Source: Enchytraeus crypticus (lineage: Eukaryota > Annelida > Clitellata > Enchytraeida > Enchytraeidae). From it: a DNA stretch of 64,000 nucleotides. Every line of letters begins with the position of its first letter. Position 1 is the stretch's first letter. The DNA is taken from NCBI GenBank assembly GCA_905160935.1, contig CAJHZI010000558.1, positions 237,001-301,000 of the forward strand. The letters are read 5' to 3'. The notes beneath the pieces were generated by a model that was not told where the DNA came from, ran no database searches, and worked only from the letters and a program-made list of their open reading frames with translations. A program made the position numbers and the translations under genes. This document shows, piece by piece, positions 10,257 to 23,079 of this stretch.

Positions 10257-11693
10257 TTTATTATTCCTTTTCAATTTTAGAACTCATTTTTCGAAGACCT
10301 TTCCTTGTGCACTATGAAAGAGCTGCTGGACTGCTGTCCACCATGGATTGACCGATAGACTTGATTTGGTCGCAGCTGCTCATTCATTGCAGCGCGATCA
10401 GCAAGCAGCAGCTGCTTAGCTGTAGGCCTTCAGTAATGTCTACACTGTAAACGCATAGAGAATAAAGAAAAAATGTTAACACTTTTTAAATTTTATTTGA
10501 ATAGATTTATAAATGCTTATACTATAAGCTAGCTTTATGAATACACACATTTACCATATACGAAAGAGTAGAGAAAGATTTAGTGACCGATTTCTCATCC
10601 GAACACGATGTCATAGACGTCTTAAGCGGGTTGAAAAATTGTAACAACTCTGCACTATTAAAATGCACTTGCTAACGCACAGACATAAGAGGAACAACAT
10701 CTAAGTTATCTATGTTGTACAGATTTGATTGTACATGTATATTAAATATAAAATTTTGCATATTGCTTTCTCTCATTTAGTCCGTAGTCCGCCTACTGCT
10801 GTTAAAAAAACCTATTGGCAACGACAATTTCTGTAGCCGTTCATGACCGGAACTTGTTCGAGGCTACTTTACAAGCTCTTGCCGCTGTTGAACTATTTGC
10901 TCTCGCCATGATTTATAATCATATTGTTTCTGCGCTCAGGATGGCAAACAAACGCTCATTGCAGGTTGAGGATGATGATGTAACGTTATCGCGGCTGCTG
11001 CTGCTTTCTACTACTTACGTCCATGCGCTAACATCAAGTCACAGCGTTACCATTTCAAGAGTTTTGGTATTTTTAGCATAAATTCATCAGTTCTTTGGCT
11101 CTGCTATTTCGAAAAGCTCGCATATATTTAGCGTACAATTAGTGCAAATGCTTTATACAAAATAATCTCTAATCATGCTTAATTAAAAAATAATTCAGTT
11201 TGTCTTGAGATAATGTAGTTTCTAATGTGAAATCTTAAGTAGTTTATGATGTGAGATAAAGTAGTTGTTACTATGAAATCTAAAGTAGTTTATAATGTTG
11301 GGTCTAAAGTAGTCTGTGACATGAAATTATGCGTAGTTTATGATATGAAGTAGACTGTTATTCATAAATAAATTGTACGTTCCTAAATGATTATGTAACA
11401 ATGTATTATTTTATTCATTTAGATATTAGTGTGAAAGTTAACATTATCTCTTACAGCCACTAGCTAGGCCTATTAAAATACGTCCTTTTAAATGCTTCTA
11501 ATGAAAGGCCTATTTACACATTCCTACTCATATTCAATTGTTACGACAAATAAACACTTCATCTGGTACTTCTATCAAAAAAACTCCAAAGCAGTCATAG
11601 CTATACGGGCTTCAATTTTTAATGTGCGGAAAATCACGACGTTATCTCGAGAAATATTAAATTTCGATCCTAGGGCTTTCTTCTTCTCTAAGT
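10257..11693. other. No supported gene
   Basis: A stretch with CAGCTG-rich words near 10370-10430 and a loose AGTAGTTTATGATGTGA repetition at 11215-11345. An 88-codon frame at 10815-11081 has no recognisable domain and no ATG start. Confidence 0.5.
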
Positions 11694-12110
11694 GCCGTGC
11701 CTGTTCCAAGCCTGGTCGGTCATGGTCATATTCCTCTATATGTCTCTGTTCATTGTTGTTCTGATCATCTCTGTTTCAGTTAACTGCACCCATTTGCTGA
11801 GACTCTTAATAAACGTCATTCGTTGTCGACCCTTGCATCTTTTTCCTTCTATTATTCCTGTCACTACGGTATTTTCAACTATTTTGTTCCGCATGATGTG
11901 TCCGAAAAATTTCATCTGTTGTCGTCGTATTCGGTTCAAAAGGTCACGACAAGTTGACATTCTTTGTAGAACATCTTCATTTTTAACGTGGTCTTTATAA
12001 GATATACCTAGCATTCTTCTATAGAACCACATCTCTGTTGCCTCAAATTTCGATTCTATTACAGAAGAGATTGTCCAAACTTCACTTACATATAACAATA
12101 TTGGTTGAAT
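11694..12110 (-). mobile_element. LINE C-terminal relic (second family)
   Basis: On the minus strand, 12098-11736 is open and reads as a LINE C-terminus: a SEVWTI block, EMWFYRRMLGISYKDHV, RIRRQQMKFFGHIMR and GIIEGKRCKGRQRMT. These correspond to the YGCETWT, MLRISW and WFGHI blocks found at the end of many non-LTR reverse transcriptases. A stop interrupts the last ~18 codons. It is 5'-truncated. Confidence 0.8.
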
Positions 12111-12721
12111 ATAGCATTGAAGAAGTCTTTTTTGGTATCAATTGATAATTTAAAAATCTTTGACATTCTTAGAATCCTAGGGCTTTACTCTCTTCAAATT
12201 GTCACTATGAAACTTTTACGCAACATGAACATATTTCGTTTGGCTTATTTTCTGATTTAACAAAGCCAAAGTAGAAAAATTATTATTTTAGTACGATTTT
12301 TGCAAACCAATATCCACTGTACCAAAGATTGCATTGAAAACTGCTTATTTGTTTGCCTTTTTGTTATTTTTCGTTGCAGACGATTTCGTCGCAAACTATC
12401 AAACGGAATGACTGTATCATATTATCTAATCTTTTCGTAGAGACTGTCATTGGTTTTTTGCTATGCAATGGCAACTGGTGCTTTTTCTAGAAATGTCAAC
12501 CTCATCCAAAAAGCTACTGTTCAGTATTTGTCCAGAAGTATACACTATGACAGGATGACACATTACAGTTTATTTAGACCTAATTAGTGACTTACTAGTG
12601 AGATATTATTGTTATTCGATAGACGTATTTTATTACAGATTCATTTCCTTTATAGCACTTGAGTAGAAATCGTTGAGTAAGCTAGAGCAATCTTGACGAC
12701 GTGTAATTGAAATCAGCCACA

Positions 12722-12844
12722 ATGGAGACGGCGGGAATGAGATGTATCAAGTATCTGCTCTTCATTTTTAACCTAATTCTATTTGTAAGTATATTATAAA
12801 TATTACTAATGATAATGATGGTGATGATGATGATATTATTATAA

Positions 12845-12884
<40 letters not shown>

Positions 12885-15800
12885 TGTCCTGCAAACGCAG
12901 CTCAGGTAGAATGTCTCGCAATCACAAATTAAACGACATACTATGGTGAGCCCTTTCGGGTGCGGATATCCCTTCCTCGAAGGAACCAAGCGGGTTGTCT
13001 AGGTCAGATGGTAAGCGCCCGGATGGCTTAACCTTAGTGCCTTGGTGCAATGTTAAATGTGCCGTTTTGGATGTCACGGTTATTGACACTATGGCAAATT
13101 CCTAACTGAATACAACTTCATTCACTGCCAGTGGAGCTGCTGAACATGCCGCCTAAATAAGTAAATGGAGAAGTACCACGATCTGTCCTTAGTTGTACGA
13201 AGTTGTTCCGGTGTCCATTGAAACCATAGACCACATGAATCCCGATGAAGTTGACTTCATTAATGGCAAAGGAAGGATAATTTCAGAGCGAACCGGCGAT
13301 AAGCGAGAGACCAAAGGCTTTCCATAACTTTGCAAAGATTTAATGCAGTCTGCTTCAGCAATTCTTTTAAGCATCTAGATGGCCTCGAGTAGCCCGGCGG
13401 CGATTCAGCAAGTATAGCTCGAATCGTTTTTAACAAGCCCCGGGTTCTTTACACCCTTTGGGTTATTAAAATTAATAATAATAATAAGACTAGTCTAATA
13501 TCGTTGTCAATTCCAACGGATAGAACGCTAATCCTTAAACTGTAAATCGGACTAATAAAATTCCAAAGGAACGACTCAATAAGAAAGGCCTCAGCTCAAA
13601 AGAAGCAAGTAGAGAGTAGCCTACGATGCATTCCTATCAATTACGTTATGATGGGAATACAAAATGTAACGACTTTTAGTGGTTTAGATACTTAGATCAT
13701 ATTAAAAAATATCTTTTAGTAGGATGCACACTGATATTGCACGCTGGTCGGATAAAAAAGCAAATTGGCATTTGTTTCGGGGGCCAGGTTGTGATCAGTA
13801 GCGCTGCAAGAGAATTGTAAACTATACTTATGAAGTTTACCTGCGTAGATAATACTTATCCAATTCTTAACTTTCATCCGTTCTGCAATAATCGATTACA
13901 CATACATGTAAATAATCATTAATAAATATTTAATATTACAATAATCTCAGAAATATGAAAGCAAGCAAATTGATTTTCAATTATAATTTATGCCAGACTT
14001 TAGAGTCATGTTCTGCATGCAATATTATAATATATCCGTAGATATCTAGGCCTATATTGAAAAAAGAGTATATTACAATTACACTGGTGCTCTTTCCTCA
14101 TATTTATTTCCTCTGGTGGTCAGCTAGACAGAGCACCTTGTGCCTTCTCTCATGGCCACAGGATTCAATGAATAAGATGTTTGAGTTGGATTTGAATGAT
14201 TAATGAGATTTAAGAGTCTGATGCATTTATGTTCAATGATATGATGCTTGCATGATGAGTCTGTATGCAATTAAAATTAAAATTAAAATTAAAAATTAAA
14301 AAATAATAATTAAAATTAATATTAAATTACTTACAATTTAAGTTTAAAAGATGCTATTACTTATAACTCAGGCTAGTCTGAGTTGTAGAATAAGCGTTGT
14401 GATCACAGATGCTGAGAGAGCCAAATGATTTCTGAATTGGGCCAAATATAGGGTGTGTGGGTCCGAGTCCAGGAGGCCAAAGTGGCCCTAACGGCCCAGT
14501 CTTAACGGCCCATTCTTAACGGCCCAGCCCTGACTATAAGCCTGGAGCCGAATCATTGCGTGGCACTTTCATTTTAGATGAACTCGAGTGGTCGTAAAGC
14601 AATTCATCTCACACATTTTCAATTACAGCGAATTTGTATTAATGTCCTCAGGACTTTAAAATATAACGTGTACTCTGTGAGAAATTCGGTTAATCGGATG
14701 CTTAATTTTTAACTAATGATTATTTAACCTTTAGCTGAGACAAGACAACCGTTGTAACTTTACAATCTCCAGTATATACTCTAGTAATCTCGTAGGCAGT
14801 GCTCGCAGCTTTTGTTTGATACAGTTTCTCGGCCTAAAAAATGCAAGCGGCAAAATTTAGCCTATTGAGAGATTGCTGTAAAGTCTAGCATTGAATAGCT
14901 AAGGTTTCGATTAAATGTGCACTGTTTGATATTGGGTAGGCATTCCTGTGTATTGATAGGATCGTGGAGTTGCATAGCAATGGTAAGATGTGGGCTAGTG
15001 ATACGCCGATAGCAATTTTTGGCGCTTTGGCGGTATAGTGATTAAGTATACCAGATGTTTTCAATCTACAGTTAGCTAGTTTGGTACCCAGAATACCTGT
15101 CAACTTATTGCTATGCATTGATTTAACTCACACATAGCATTGATAGAGCTGTATCGATTGTCAAACAGACAGCCATCGCTGTCAAAACTACGCAAAAACT
15201 GATTTAAAATAAGAATTCTACAAGATTTGTACTTACTATGTCTGTATGATTGTATTTCAAATCAGAGTAGGCCTACATACTCTTTCGTTCATGAAAGTCA
15301 CCATTTTATCAACAAGTTGATTCCATCTCAGTTTCTTTAACCTTTTCACACAGCAAATGATGGGTTCTTTAAATTATTTAATATACAGTGTTAAAAACGA
15401 CTCTATCAGTGATATAATCAATCAGGAAGAATATTAGTAAAGCTAAAAAGCTAAAGTTAACGTGAGTTTCCTCACTCGAAAGCGATGTCAGTGACCGGCG
15501 AGCCCGGGATTTGAACCCCGCACATACTGATCCGCGGTTGAGTATCTAACCGACTTGGTCATTAGCTCCAGCCATAGTGTTTACAATAAACAATTTGTTT
15601 ATACATTAAACTATATTGTTTACAATATAGTCTCCAATTTTATAAACAATATTAAGGCTTACATAGAAATTGTGTTGAATGCTTGAAATCCATTCATAAT
15701 ATTATCACGATTACTCGAATATATTTGTCGCAATAAAATGCTATAAAATTTTAACTATTTAACTGCAACTTGAAGCGACGCAGTAATTGTTTACTATTAC

Positions 15801-18800
15801 AGTGCAGTATTCTAATAAAATTTAAATCATATTACATTTTATTGATTATAAATGTAGAGGACACCTATTCGTAATAATCTCTGCGCAACGGCTTCCTATT
15901 ATAAAATTCTAAAGAAAAGGGTTAAAACATGTGTTAACATTAGCTTCATCTGTCGAAAGTGATATTAGTGACTGGCTCTCCAGGATTTGAATCCCGCACA
16001 AACTAATTCCCATTCGGGTATCTTATCAGCAGAGCCATTGGCTCGATCACTTCTAGTTGAATCGTTATAATGATTGATTATAATGATCTGAACGGCTGAT
16101 TTAAATTAATGGAGCTTTAAAGGACTGATTCTGACCTGCAAGGGAGGTCAGGGACGTCTCGTGCACAATAGTCTATTGAGCCATTTGAGAGATAGCTGTA
16201 TGATGCAGATTTGTAAAACTTCTGAGTCATAATGGCACATTCGTTAATTTAATAAAGTAAAAGCTAAAGGTAAAGTTAATGTCAGTTTCCTCACTCGAGA
16301 GCGATGTCAGTGACGAGCGAGCCCAGGATTTGAACCCCGCGCATCCGCACATCCGCGGTCGAATATCTTACCGAAATCGCCACTGGCTCCAAAAAGTGAC
16401 GATAAGATAAATATGTCCACAATACTAGCATCTGACATCCCTGACATCAACCTTGTATGAGGAAACGGACGCTAAACCTTTATTATTATTATCTCCATTG
16501 ATCTAAGCCGTGTATTTGACGTACTGGTAACAGCTGGCAGGGCTCATCCTGATCCTCATTGGCGCTCTGGTGGTGGCTCGACTCAACGTCTACGATGTCT
16601 TCCTCGGAGAACAGTTCACCAAGGCGGCCATCAACATCATCGCAGTGGGGTTGTTCATTCTCATCATCGGCTTCTTCGGCTGCTGTGGAGCCGTGAAAGA
16701 AAACAGCTGCATGGTCTACACGGTGCGAATCATTAATATCAACCTGATGCTTAATCAACGAGCGCTATAATCAATAATTGAGTCATTGTTAAAAAGCTAA
16801 GGTTAATGTCAATTTCCTCAGTCGAAAGCGATGTCAGTGACGGGCGAGCCCAGGATTTGAACCCCGCGCCATCTGATCCTCGGCGGTCTAGTATCTTACC
16901 GACTTCGTCACTGACTCCAGCCAGAGTTATTGTTACTGAATTGACATTATTAAGTTTATCTTAGCATTAGTCTATAAATATCTCTTTACTTACCGATAGC
17001 CTAAATACTTAGTAAAATCATCAAATATTCACAATTTCGATGCTTTTTACCTTTTATCTTTTTTCCTCCACTTTATTTAACTGATATATTATCGGGTGTT
17101 GATAAAAGTTATATTACCCGTGATGTGTCCGGGTTGCTGAAGAGACCAACCGTGAACTGCACTTGTCGTAAAAGGCGACAAAGAACTAAGATCCCCACCA
17201 ACGTCAGAAAAAGCATTCGGATATTGAGCACTTTTAGGTTTCAGAAATTGCTACAAAATTTTTGAAGTCCAGACAATAGCTAAACTGGGATTCAAGAGAA
17301 GAAGTTGATGATGATGATGATGCTAATGATAACAATTTTGTGTCTATTGTAGTTTGCTTTTCTGCTCGTGATGATTCTGATTCTCGAAATAGCTGCTACA
17401 GCAGTGGCTTACGTATTCAGACATAGGGTTTGTAAACTAATTTTATTCCATCTAAGGGTAAAATAATGTGAGTAAAATGTGCCGTAAAATTGCTTATTGT
17501 ATTAACTTTAGTAGGTCCCTACACTAAGGTATTTGCTTTAATTAAATTATGAACCCTGGCATCATTCTTGTATGAGGAAAAGAACGTTAAACCATTATTG
17601 TTATATTTTACTATTGATATTGCTGTTAATCGATTTTTATTGTGATTTGTTAAAAATTTATTCATTCATTTATTTATATTTTTAACCCCCAAACAAGGGG
17701 ATTCTTTTTACATTAATTAATTATTATTCTTATAATTATTATTATTACTACAAAAGATAGTTGACGTCATTGACGTGTAAAGCGATTGACGCATAAGCTC
17801 TCTAACCTGACATCACCTCTCGAATGTGAAACCACAGTACAATATGTCACAGATAGCTCAATCACTCCAGTGAAAGACCATTGTATTAATGCCCTACGTC
17901 CTATACTCTCTATTTCTCTTTCCTTCTTTCTCTTTCTTGGTGTACTGCCTATTGGCAGGTCCATGGCATATAACTCCTTCACATATTTTTATCCTCTGTG
18001 TATTCTTATTACCAACATATGAAGAAAAGCCTATTTTTTCTTCAACGTATGAAGTATTCAACATATCATACTTCATGATCCAACAACCCATGTCGAGGTC
18101 TTCCTCTAACCTTTTCCCTTTCATTCTTTCCTCAATTACCTCTTTCTACAAATCATTTCCTTTCAGTACCCATCAAGTTCTTCCTTCTATTCCTTATGAT
18201 ATCTATCTATGATAGCCAGTGGGCTACATACATTGAAATAACTTGTATATTTTCATGAACAATGTGCGCAAAAACAATTTTGTAAGTATACCCTTGGCCT
18301 GATTATGCTAATTTACAAACAACAAGCACAGCTAGTTCAAATACAAAAACAACTGCATTTGATTAGAGGTAACGCGTAACTTGATTAGTTATAACGCATG
18401 ACTTGAAAACACGAAATTTAACAAACGAGAAACAGAGTCGAGAATCCAACAATATTATGTTAGAGAAACTCAATGTCGTCGATTACAAAAAAAATTGTGA
18501 ATAGGAAATAGCAATAATATTTTAATGGGCTCAAACCCAAATCATGTCTGTTTGAGAAATCTTGATAGCCTTGTTCGATAGAACGACGTCGATGCTTCGA
18601 TGACGCACTGTGAATGAAATTTATCAGAGAGGCGCAATTAAATGTTGATAGAGTAAGATCTACAATTTTACATTACATGAAAACGTGAGCATAAGATATT
18701 TTTTAAAAGTTAAAGTCAAATTCAATGTCAGTTTCCTGCTCGATAATATGTCAGTGACGGATGTACCTTTGACCTGACGATGAGCATTTAAACTTGGAAG

Positions 18801-21800
18801 CAAACTGTTACGAGATAATTTTAATATATGACGTTGGAAAACCTATAGATAATTGATCCGAAATAAGATTATCTTACGATGGTACAATTTCGATAATTTA
18901 ATGTTTATCATTAAGTAACTGGTTTGATATCCAATAAAGGTTTAGAATCCGTTATAACCTTATGAATCTTAGTTATTTATCGAATATCTACAGATTATTC
19001 ATCAGATATTTTCTAAAAGCTGATTGTCTTTTTCTACGGATAAACGATTAGGTACCAGAATATTTTCTAAACGTTGGATATTTGGTTTTTTCTGTAGATA
19101 AGTGATTTGGTGTCCGATCATCTTATGAACGACACGTACTACTACAACGATTCACATAACAGAGCGATAACTTACGCGTGGGACAAGGCGCAGACAGAGG
19201 TAATGAAATGGACAGCTTATTTCGCTTCAAGAGACTTCAGTATTTTGGGATTTACGATTGAAACGGACAATAAATACGCACTATTTGCCTTTTGATTTAG
19301 ATAAGAAGTCTTTGGAAATTGCGATGCTGCGAGACATTATTTGCTGGAGGTTAAAGTGAATCTGATGCCTAATTTAAAATTTTAACAAATATAATTCTAG
19401 AGATGGGCAACATATAATCAACCTCAGAATCTTAGTAGGAAATAAAAGTGTTACATGGTAACACTATTATGTTGGTCTGGAAATATAGCGTTTTACAAAT
19501 AGAAATGACGAACTTCATGTTTTGCAGATTCGATAGTTCACTTAGACACAAGCTCGCAACTTTTATCACATTTATTGTAAAACATCTTAAGCTAAAAGTT
19601 AACTACATTCAATTTATAATTTGTTAAATAACTGGACCCAAACCAAACGTGCACTTAGTAATAACTGTTAATCATCGAATCATCTGACTATTGAGTAGAT
19701 CTATTGATTGTGCTGATGAAAGTGATGGTTGATCACTAGCACAGATGCTGTGAAAATGTGATTGTCAAATGAGAAGCTGACAATATCATACGTCGTATTA
19801 GCTGAATAATACCCATTATATTAGACATATACTGAAGCCCACACTGACGATAACTAAATAATAATAATTAAATGTATATTTATATTATATAACAGTAGCA
19901 CTCGTCTAAGCCTATCTTAAATTTGTTTTATAGTCAATTAATTATAAAATTTCAAATTAATCCTCCATTAGCAAAGTTAGTAGATTGCGTTGCTATTGTT
20001 ATATTGTGTAGATTGACATTTATTGAAGTCCCTGATATGAACTTAGTATAAATAAGGAAACGGACGTTATAACTTTATTTCTAAACCTTTATTATACTTG
20101 TATTATAGTTAAATAGTCAATGTATAAATGTATAAAAATTAGATTTATCGTCATATTTTGTATAAATAAAATCTTCAACGTAAAAATAATTATATTTACC
20201 TTTATATTCTGTATAATTATGCCTTATATCTTAAATGTTACAGTAATTTTGCTGTAAAATATTCTATTTAATAGTTTAAATGTTGCGGAGCGCATAACTA
20301 CACGGACTGGCTGTTAAATCCACATCTCAACAAGACATATTCAGTGCCGGACTCTTGTTGCACCATCAAGGAACCCATCACCGGATGTGGACACGGAAAG
20401 GCTATCAGTAACACGTCAACCATATTCACAACGGTACAAAATATTTAATAATAATAATACTTAATAAAATGTAATAAATAATATTTAATATTAAGACTAT
20501 TATTATTATCACTATTATTATACTGTTAATACTAATATTAGTAATTTTATATTAATAATTAGTAATAATTAATAATATTAATTAATAATATTAATTATTA
20601 ATATTATTATGCTATTATTAATTAATACTACTATGATTATTATTATTACTTAATAATATTTAATAAAATAGTACTTAGAAATACATTATCTTTACTGCAA
20701 AGTTTAGTTCATCGTCAGCTTAGTGCCATAAGGAGACTTTCAGAGACGGTCCATCTGGGATTCGAACCGATGGCCTCCTGCTTAGCAGGCAAGCAAGTTA
20801 TCAACTCGTCCATTAAACCGGCACATCTCTCTCATGTATTCTGTAAAATGCAGGTTCAAAATTAGCATACTTACAATTTGTTTAACTCCATTAATTAGTT
20901 GACTGCATATTTGATTTGAGTGAAAACGGTGCTTAACGATTATGCCAGTTTAATGTCACTTTAATGTCACTTTAATGTCACGGTAAAAAGGCCGAAAGCT
21001 TCTTGCCCTGTAAGATGCCTACTGTAAGATGCCTACCACGCCTCAGAAAAACTAATAGGCTAAGGATTTAGTTATAGCTATACATAAAACGGCGTATAAG
21101 ATCATATTGTTCGTATTTAGGTCTATGCCTAAATCTATAGGCATAGGCCTAAATACTCATGTATGTGTGATGTCTGACACTGCCAAATGGTGGTTAGAGC
21201 AGGAAAAGGAAAACAAAAGAATAGTAAAACTTCAGTGGTTCGTCCTTTTTACAAATTTTTATCCTTCTGTCCAAAGTGAAAATATGATATAAAGCAAACA
21301 AGCCACATGTACATGACTTATACAGTAAAATGCCAATTGATCTTCATTAGTCCAACTCAGTACAGTGTTAGAAGAGCTGATTTCTATGATGTAACCATAG
21401 ATATGGAAGAACAAGAAGATACACCTAGCCAATAAAATGATGTAGAATTTTCATATACTTCCGGTTCCATGGTAATTCACCGAAAGCCTATTAAAAGCAA
21501 TTAATAGAGTTAATTATTAACAGAGTTTCATCAAAATTTAATGTAAAGAAAAGAGTTTATTTGTTACCATGGGACTGTATTGTAGTTCTTGTTACTATTA
21601 ATTCTCTCTAATACTTCGTTGGATGTAACTTCTCTTCTTTCTATTGCAGGGCTGTGCGAAGAAATTCAACGACTGGACGTACGACAACGTGTCCATTATT
21701 GGAGGAGCGGCAGCCGGATTGGCTTTCTTTCAAGTTAGTACTTGCTGAACTATCGTTCGTAACAACACAGAGCACTATGAAATCATAATCGAGTTGATTA

Positions 21801-22744
21801 GCAATGAATAAACTGGTTCATAAAATAGTACAAGTCCAATATCCTGTAAATTAGCCTAAGGATTTAACCCTTATCTCGGAAAACATTCACTTAAATATAA
21901 TAATGCAATTTAGGAACATAAGTGCGAAATAGTTTGCTTTTTTGCTCTTCTTTAGATATGGCAAAGACATATTATCAAAACATTCAGTATACATATGAAT
22001 GTTGAAAAAGAAACAGTGGATTTTTATACGACAATGGACTAACACACTATGGCCAATAAGGAAATGATAATTAAATTTTAAATTAAATTGGCAATTAAAG
22101 CTGCTGAAATAAAATCAACATAATTTGTAGTTATTTTGCTTTCTCGGAAAATGAATATTAGTAATTAAAATGTATTTTTCTTTTTTGATTGGATTAAATA
22201 TTGTCCCTTTAAATTCGCTGTTTATGTTGTCTTCATTGCTTAAAGATTGAAATAAATTTGTACCTACTTCACTTCTGCGAGCAATTTATTACTATTGTTT
22301 GATTTATTTCTGTTACGTTATATTTCATGTTACTTCAAAAGTTATTCTTTTTCTTAAATTACCAGTGTTGTGTCCGGGTTGCTGAAGAATAGACCAATCG
22401 TGGACTGCACTTGTCATAAAAGGCGACAAAGCACTAAGATCTAAACCAACGTCAGAAAGTGAATTCGGTTGGCGAGTGCCTAGGCTCCAGAAATTACTAC
22501 AAATTTTCTAAAACGAATGGAAAAGTTTAAGGTCTATTCGTAGCTCGACCTAAACTCTTCTAATCGTCATCTAATTTTCTAATCTAGTATCTAAACTGTG
22601 ATTCAAGGGAAGATAATGATGACGATGACTTCACAAGTTAATCTGCAAATAATATATTAAGTATTTCACTGCTTGCAGGTGATTGGAATAATCGTATCTT
22701 GCTGTCTGGCTAGAGCCATCAGAAGAGAGTACGAAGTGGTGTAA
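12722..22744 (+). CDS. CD63-like tetraspanin, seven coding exons, complete
   Basis: Exons 12722-12784, 16534-16722, 17353-17427, 19098-19199, 20275-20433, 21650-21733 and 22679-22744 join in frame; all introns are phase 0 with GT/AG ends. The 245-residue product has the tetraspanin plan: N-terminal MRCIKYLLFIFN (TM1 ~11-35), TM2 ~56-77 ending FFGCCGAVKEN, TM3 ~85-104, a large loop (~107-205) with CCG at 146-148 and six cysteines in all, then TM4. Several N-glycosylation sequons (NDT, NDS, NYT, NKT, NTS) lie in the loop. The tail ends EYEVV, a tyrosine sorting motif like that of CD63, which directs late-endosome/lysosome traffic. The start ATG has a good context (GCCACAATGG). AATAAA occurs at 22750 and 22839. 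By family knowledge it organises membrane microdomains; the exact orthologue is not settled. Confidence 0.93.
12835..12884. repeat. (ATT)n microsatellite
   Basis: A run of ATT/TTA units begins about 50 bases after the first tetraspanin donor site, preceded by a short GATGATGATG run. Confidence 0.9.
12885..13480 (+). mobile_element. LINE C-terminal relic (third family)
   Basis: It translates with frameshifts to a VP-SIET-MNPDEVDFINGKGR block and TGDKRET, and the DNA also matches 28725-28990. This IETMG...DFI..LGRRI...GD.RE...QRLS...QRFNA pattern is the C-terminus of some non-LTR reverse transcriptases. It ends in (AAT)n. The 5' portion (to about 13190) has no clear frame. Confidence 0.65.
13490..15430. 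other. Intron sequence, no gene seen
   Basis: Part of tetraspanin intron 1. It contains an (AATTAA)-like simple repeat at 14270-14330 and a 14-bp unit repeated three times (TCTTAACGGCCCA-like) at about 14496-14531. Confidence 0.5.
15441..15577 (-). mobile_element. SINE family A
   Basis: It carries the minus-strand B-box (GGATTTGAACCCCGC on the + strand), the CCGCGG anticodon-arm word, and the 3' tail words GAAACTCACG and AGCTTT. Confidence 0.82.
15917..16048 (-). mobile_element. SINE family A, diverged
   Basis: The same layout as its neighbour (GGATTTGAATCCCGCAC and ATCTTATC), with more substitutions in the 3' tail. Confidence 0.75.
16256..16393 (-). mobile_element. SINE family A
   Basis: Near full-length, with a small CGCACATC duplication beside the CCGCGG word. 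It lies 140 bases upstream of tetraspanin exon 2, antisense to the gene. Confidence 0.82.
16431..16495 (+). mobile_element. CR1/L2-type LINE 3' tail fragment
   Basis: It has CCCTGACATC, CCTTGTATGAGGAAACGGACG and TAAACCTTTATTATTATTAT. It ends only about 40 bases before exon 2 and overlaps the region where the branch point is expected. Confidence 0.8.
16790..16923 (-). mobile_element. SINE family A
   Basis: Near full-length (GGTTAATGTCAATTTCCTC to GACTCCAGCCA on the + strand), starting 67 bases after the exon 2 donor. Confidence 0.82.
17111..17325 (+). mobile_element. SINE-like family D with (GAT)n tail
   Basis: It starts GTGTCCGGGTTGCTGAAGA, passes through AAAGGCGACAAAG and CCAACGTCAGAAA, and ends CTAAACTGGGATTCAAGAG before (GAT)n. 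Related copies are at 22366-22632, 25339-25412 and 51650-51925. Confidence 0.75.
17552..17615 (+). mobile_element. CR1/L2-type LINE 3' tail fragment
   Basis: It shows GGCATCATTCTTGTATGAGG and ACGTTAAACC, then AT-rich sequence. Confidence 0.7.
17918..18215 (-). mobile_element. LINE 3'-end relic
   Basis: On the minus strand it aligns with 62430-62672: AGAGGT-AT-GA-GAA, the GGAAAA-G region and the terminal CCATGGACCTGCCAATAGGC. It is 5'-truncated and degraded. Confidence 0.7.
18704..18762 (-). mobile_element. SINE family A, 3' fragment
   Basis: Only the tail part (AATGTCAGTTTCCTGCTCG and GTCAGTGACGG on the + strand) is present. Confidence 0.6.
20024..20095 (+). mobile_element. Degraded CR1/L2-type LINE tail
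   Basis: GAAGTCCCTGATATGAAC followed by AAGGAAACGGACGTTATAAC matches the family tail with several changes. Confidence 0.55.
20440..20665. repeat. AT-rich simple sequence (TAATAATATTAA type)
   Basis: Degenerate (AAT)n/(ATT)n runs in tetraspanin intron 5. Confidence 0.8.
20745..20824 (-). mobile_element. tRNA-Ser(GCU)-like SINE head or tRNA relic
   Basis: The minus strand begins GTGCCGGTTTAATGGACG. It has a five-pair anticodon stem CTTGC/GCAGG around loop CTGCTAA (anticodon GCT) and a B-box GGTTCGAATCC. The T stem and acceptor stem do not pair properly, and the long variable arm expected for serine tRNA is missing. It is therefore not a functional tRNA; a SINE head is more likely. Confidence 0.55.
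22366..22632 (+). mobile_element. SINE-like family D with GAT-rich tail
   Basis: It starts GTGTTGTGTCCGGGTTGCTG and ends AAACTGTGATTCAAGGGAAG and GATAATGATGACGATGA. It is the longest copy and lies just before the last tetraspanin exon. Confidence 0.75.
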
Positions 22745-23079
22745 AGAAGAATAAATCTTCTGCAAGATTCGAAACACACCCCAGCGGCATCCGGGAAAAA
22801 GGGACCAGATAATCACATTTATTTCTTCAGTAAGCACGAATAAACAATTTTACCCGTATTTTAAATTAATAGAACAGATTTTGTCATATATTCATTTCGG
22901 TAAGGGGTTTCTTTATTCCAAAACGAATAAATTTACCTTAAAAACGTTCTTTAACTTCTTATATTTAACATGGACTTTTACTATTTGTATTTTGCACAAT
23001 AATTTTTTTACAGAAAGTTACATTTATTCCAAGCGCTACATATCATTAATGAGACTACATAGTCTACACACGTAGTCTA

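Noticed and set aside
10815-11081. 88-codon + frame
   Set aside because: Starts at a non-ATG codon, has no recognisable domain, and no splice or promoter context supports it.
16489-16758. Minus-strand 89-codon frame
   Set aside because: Antisense shadow of tetraspanin exon 2.
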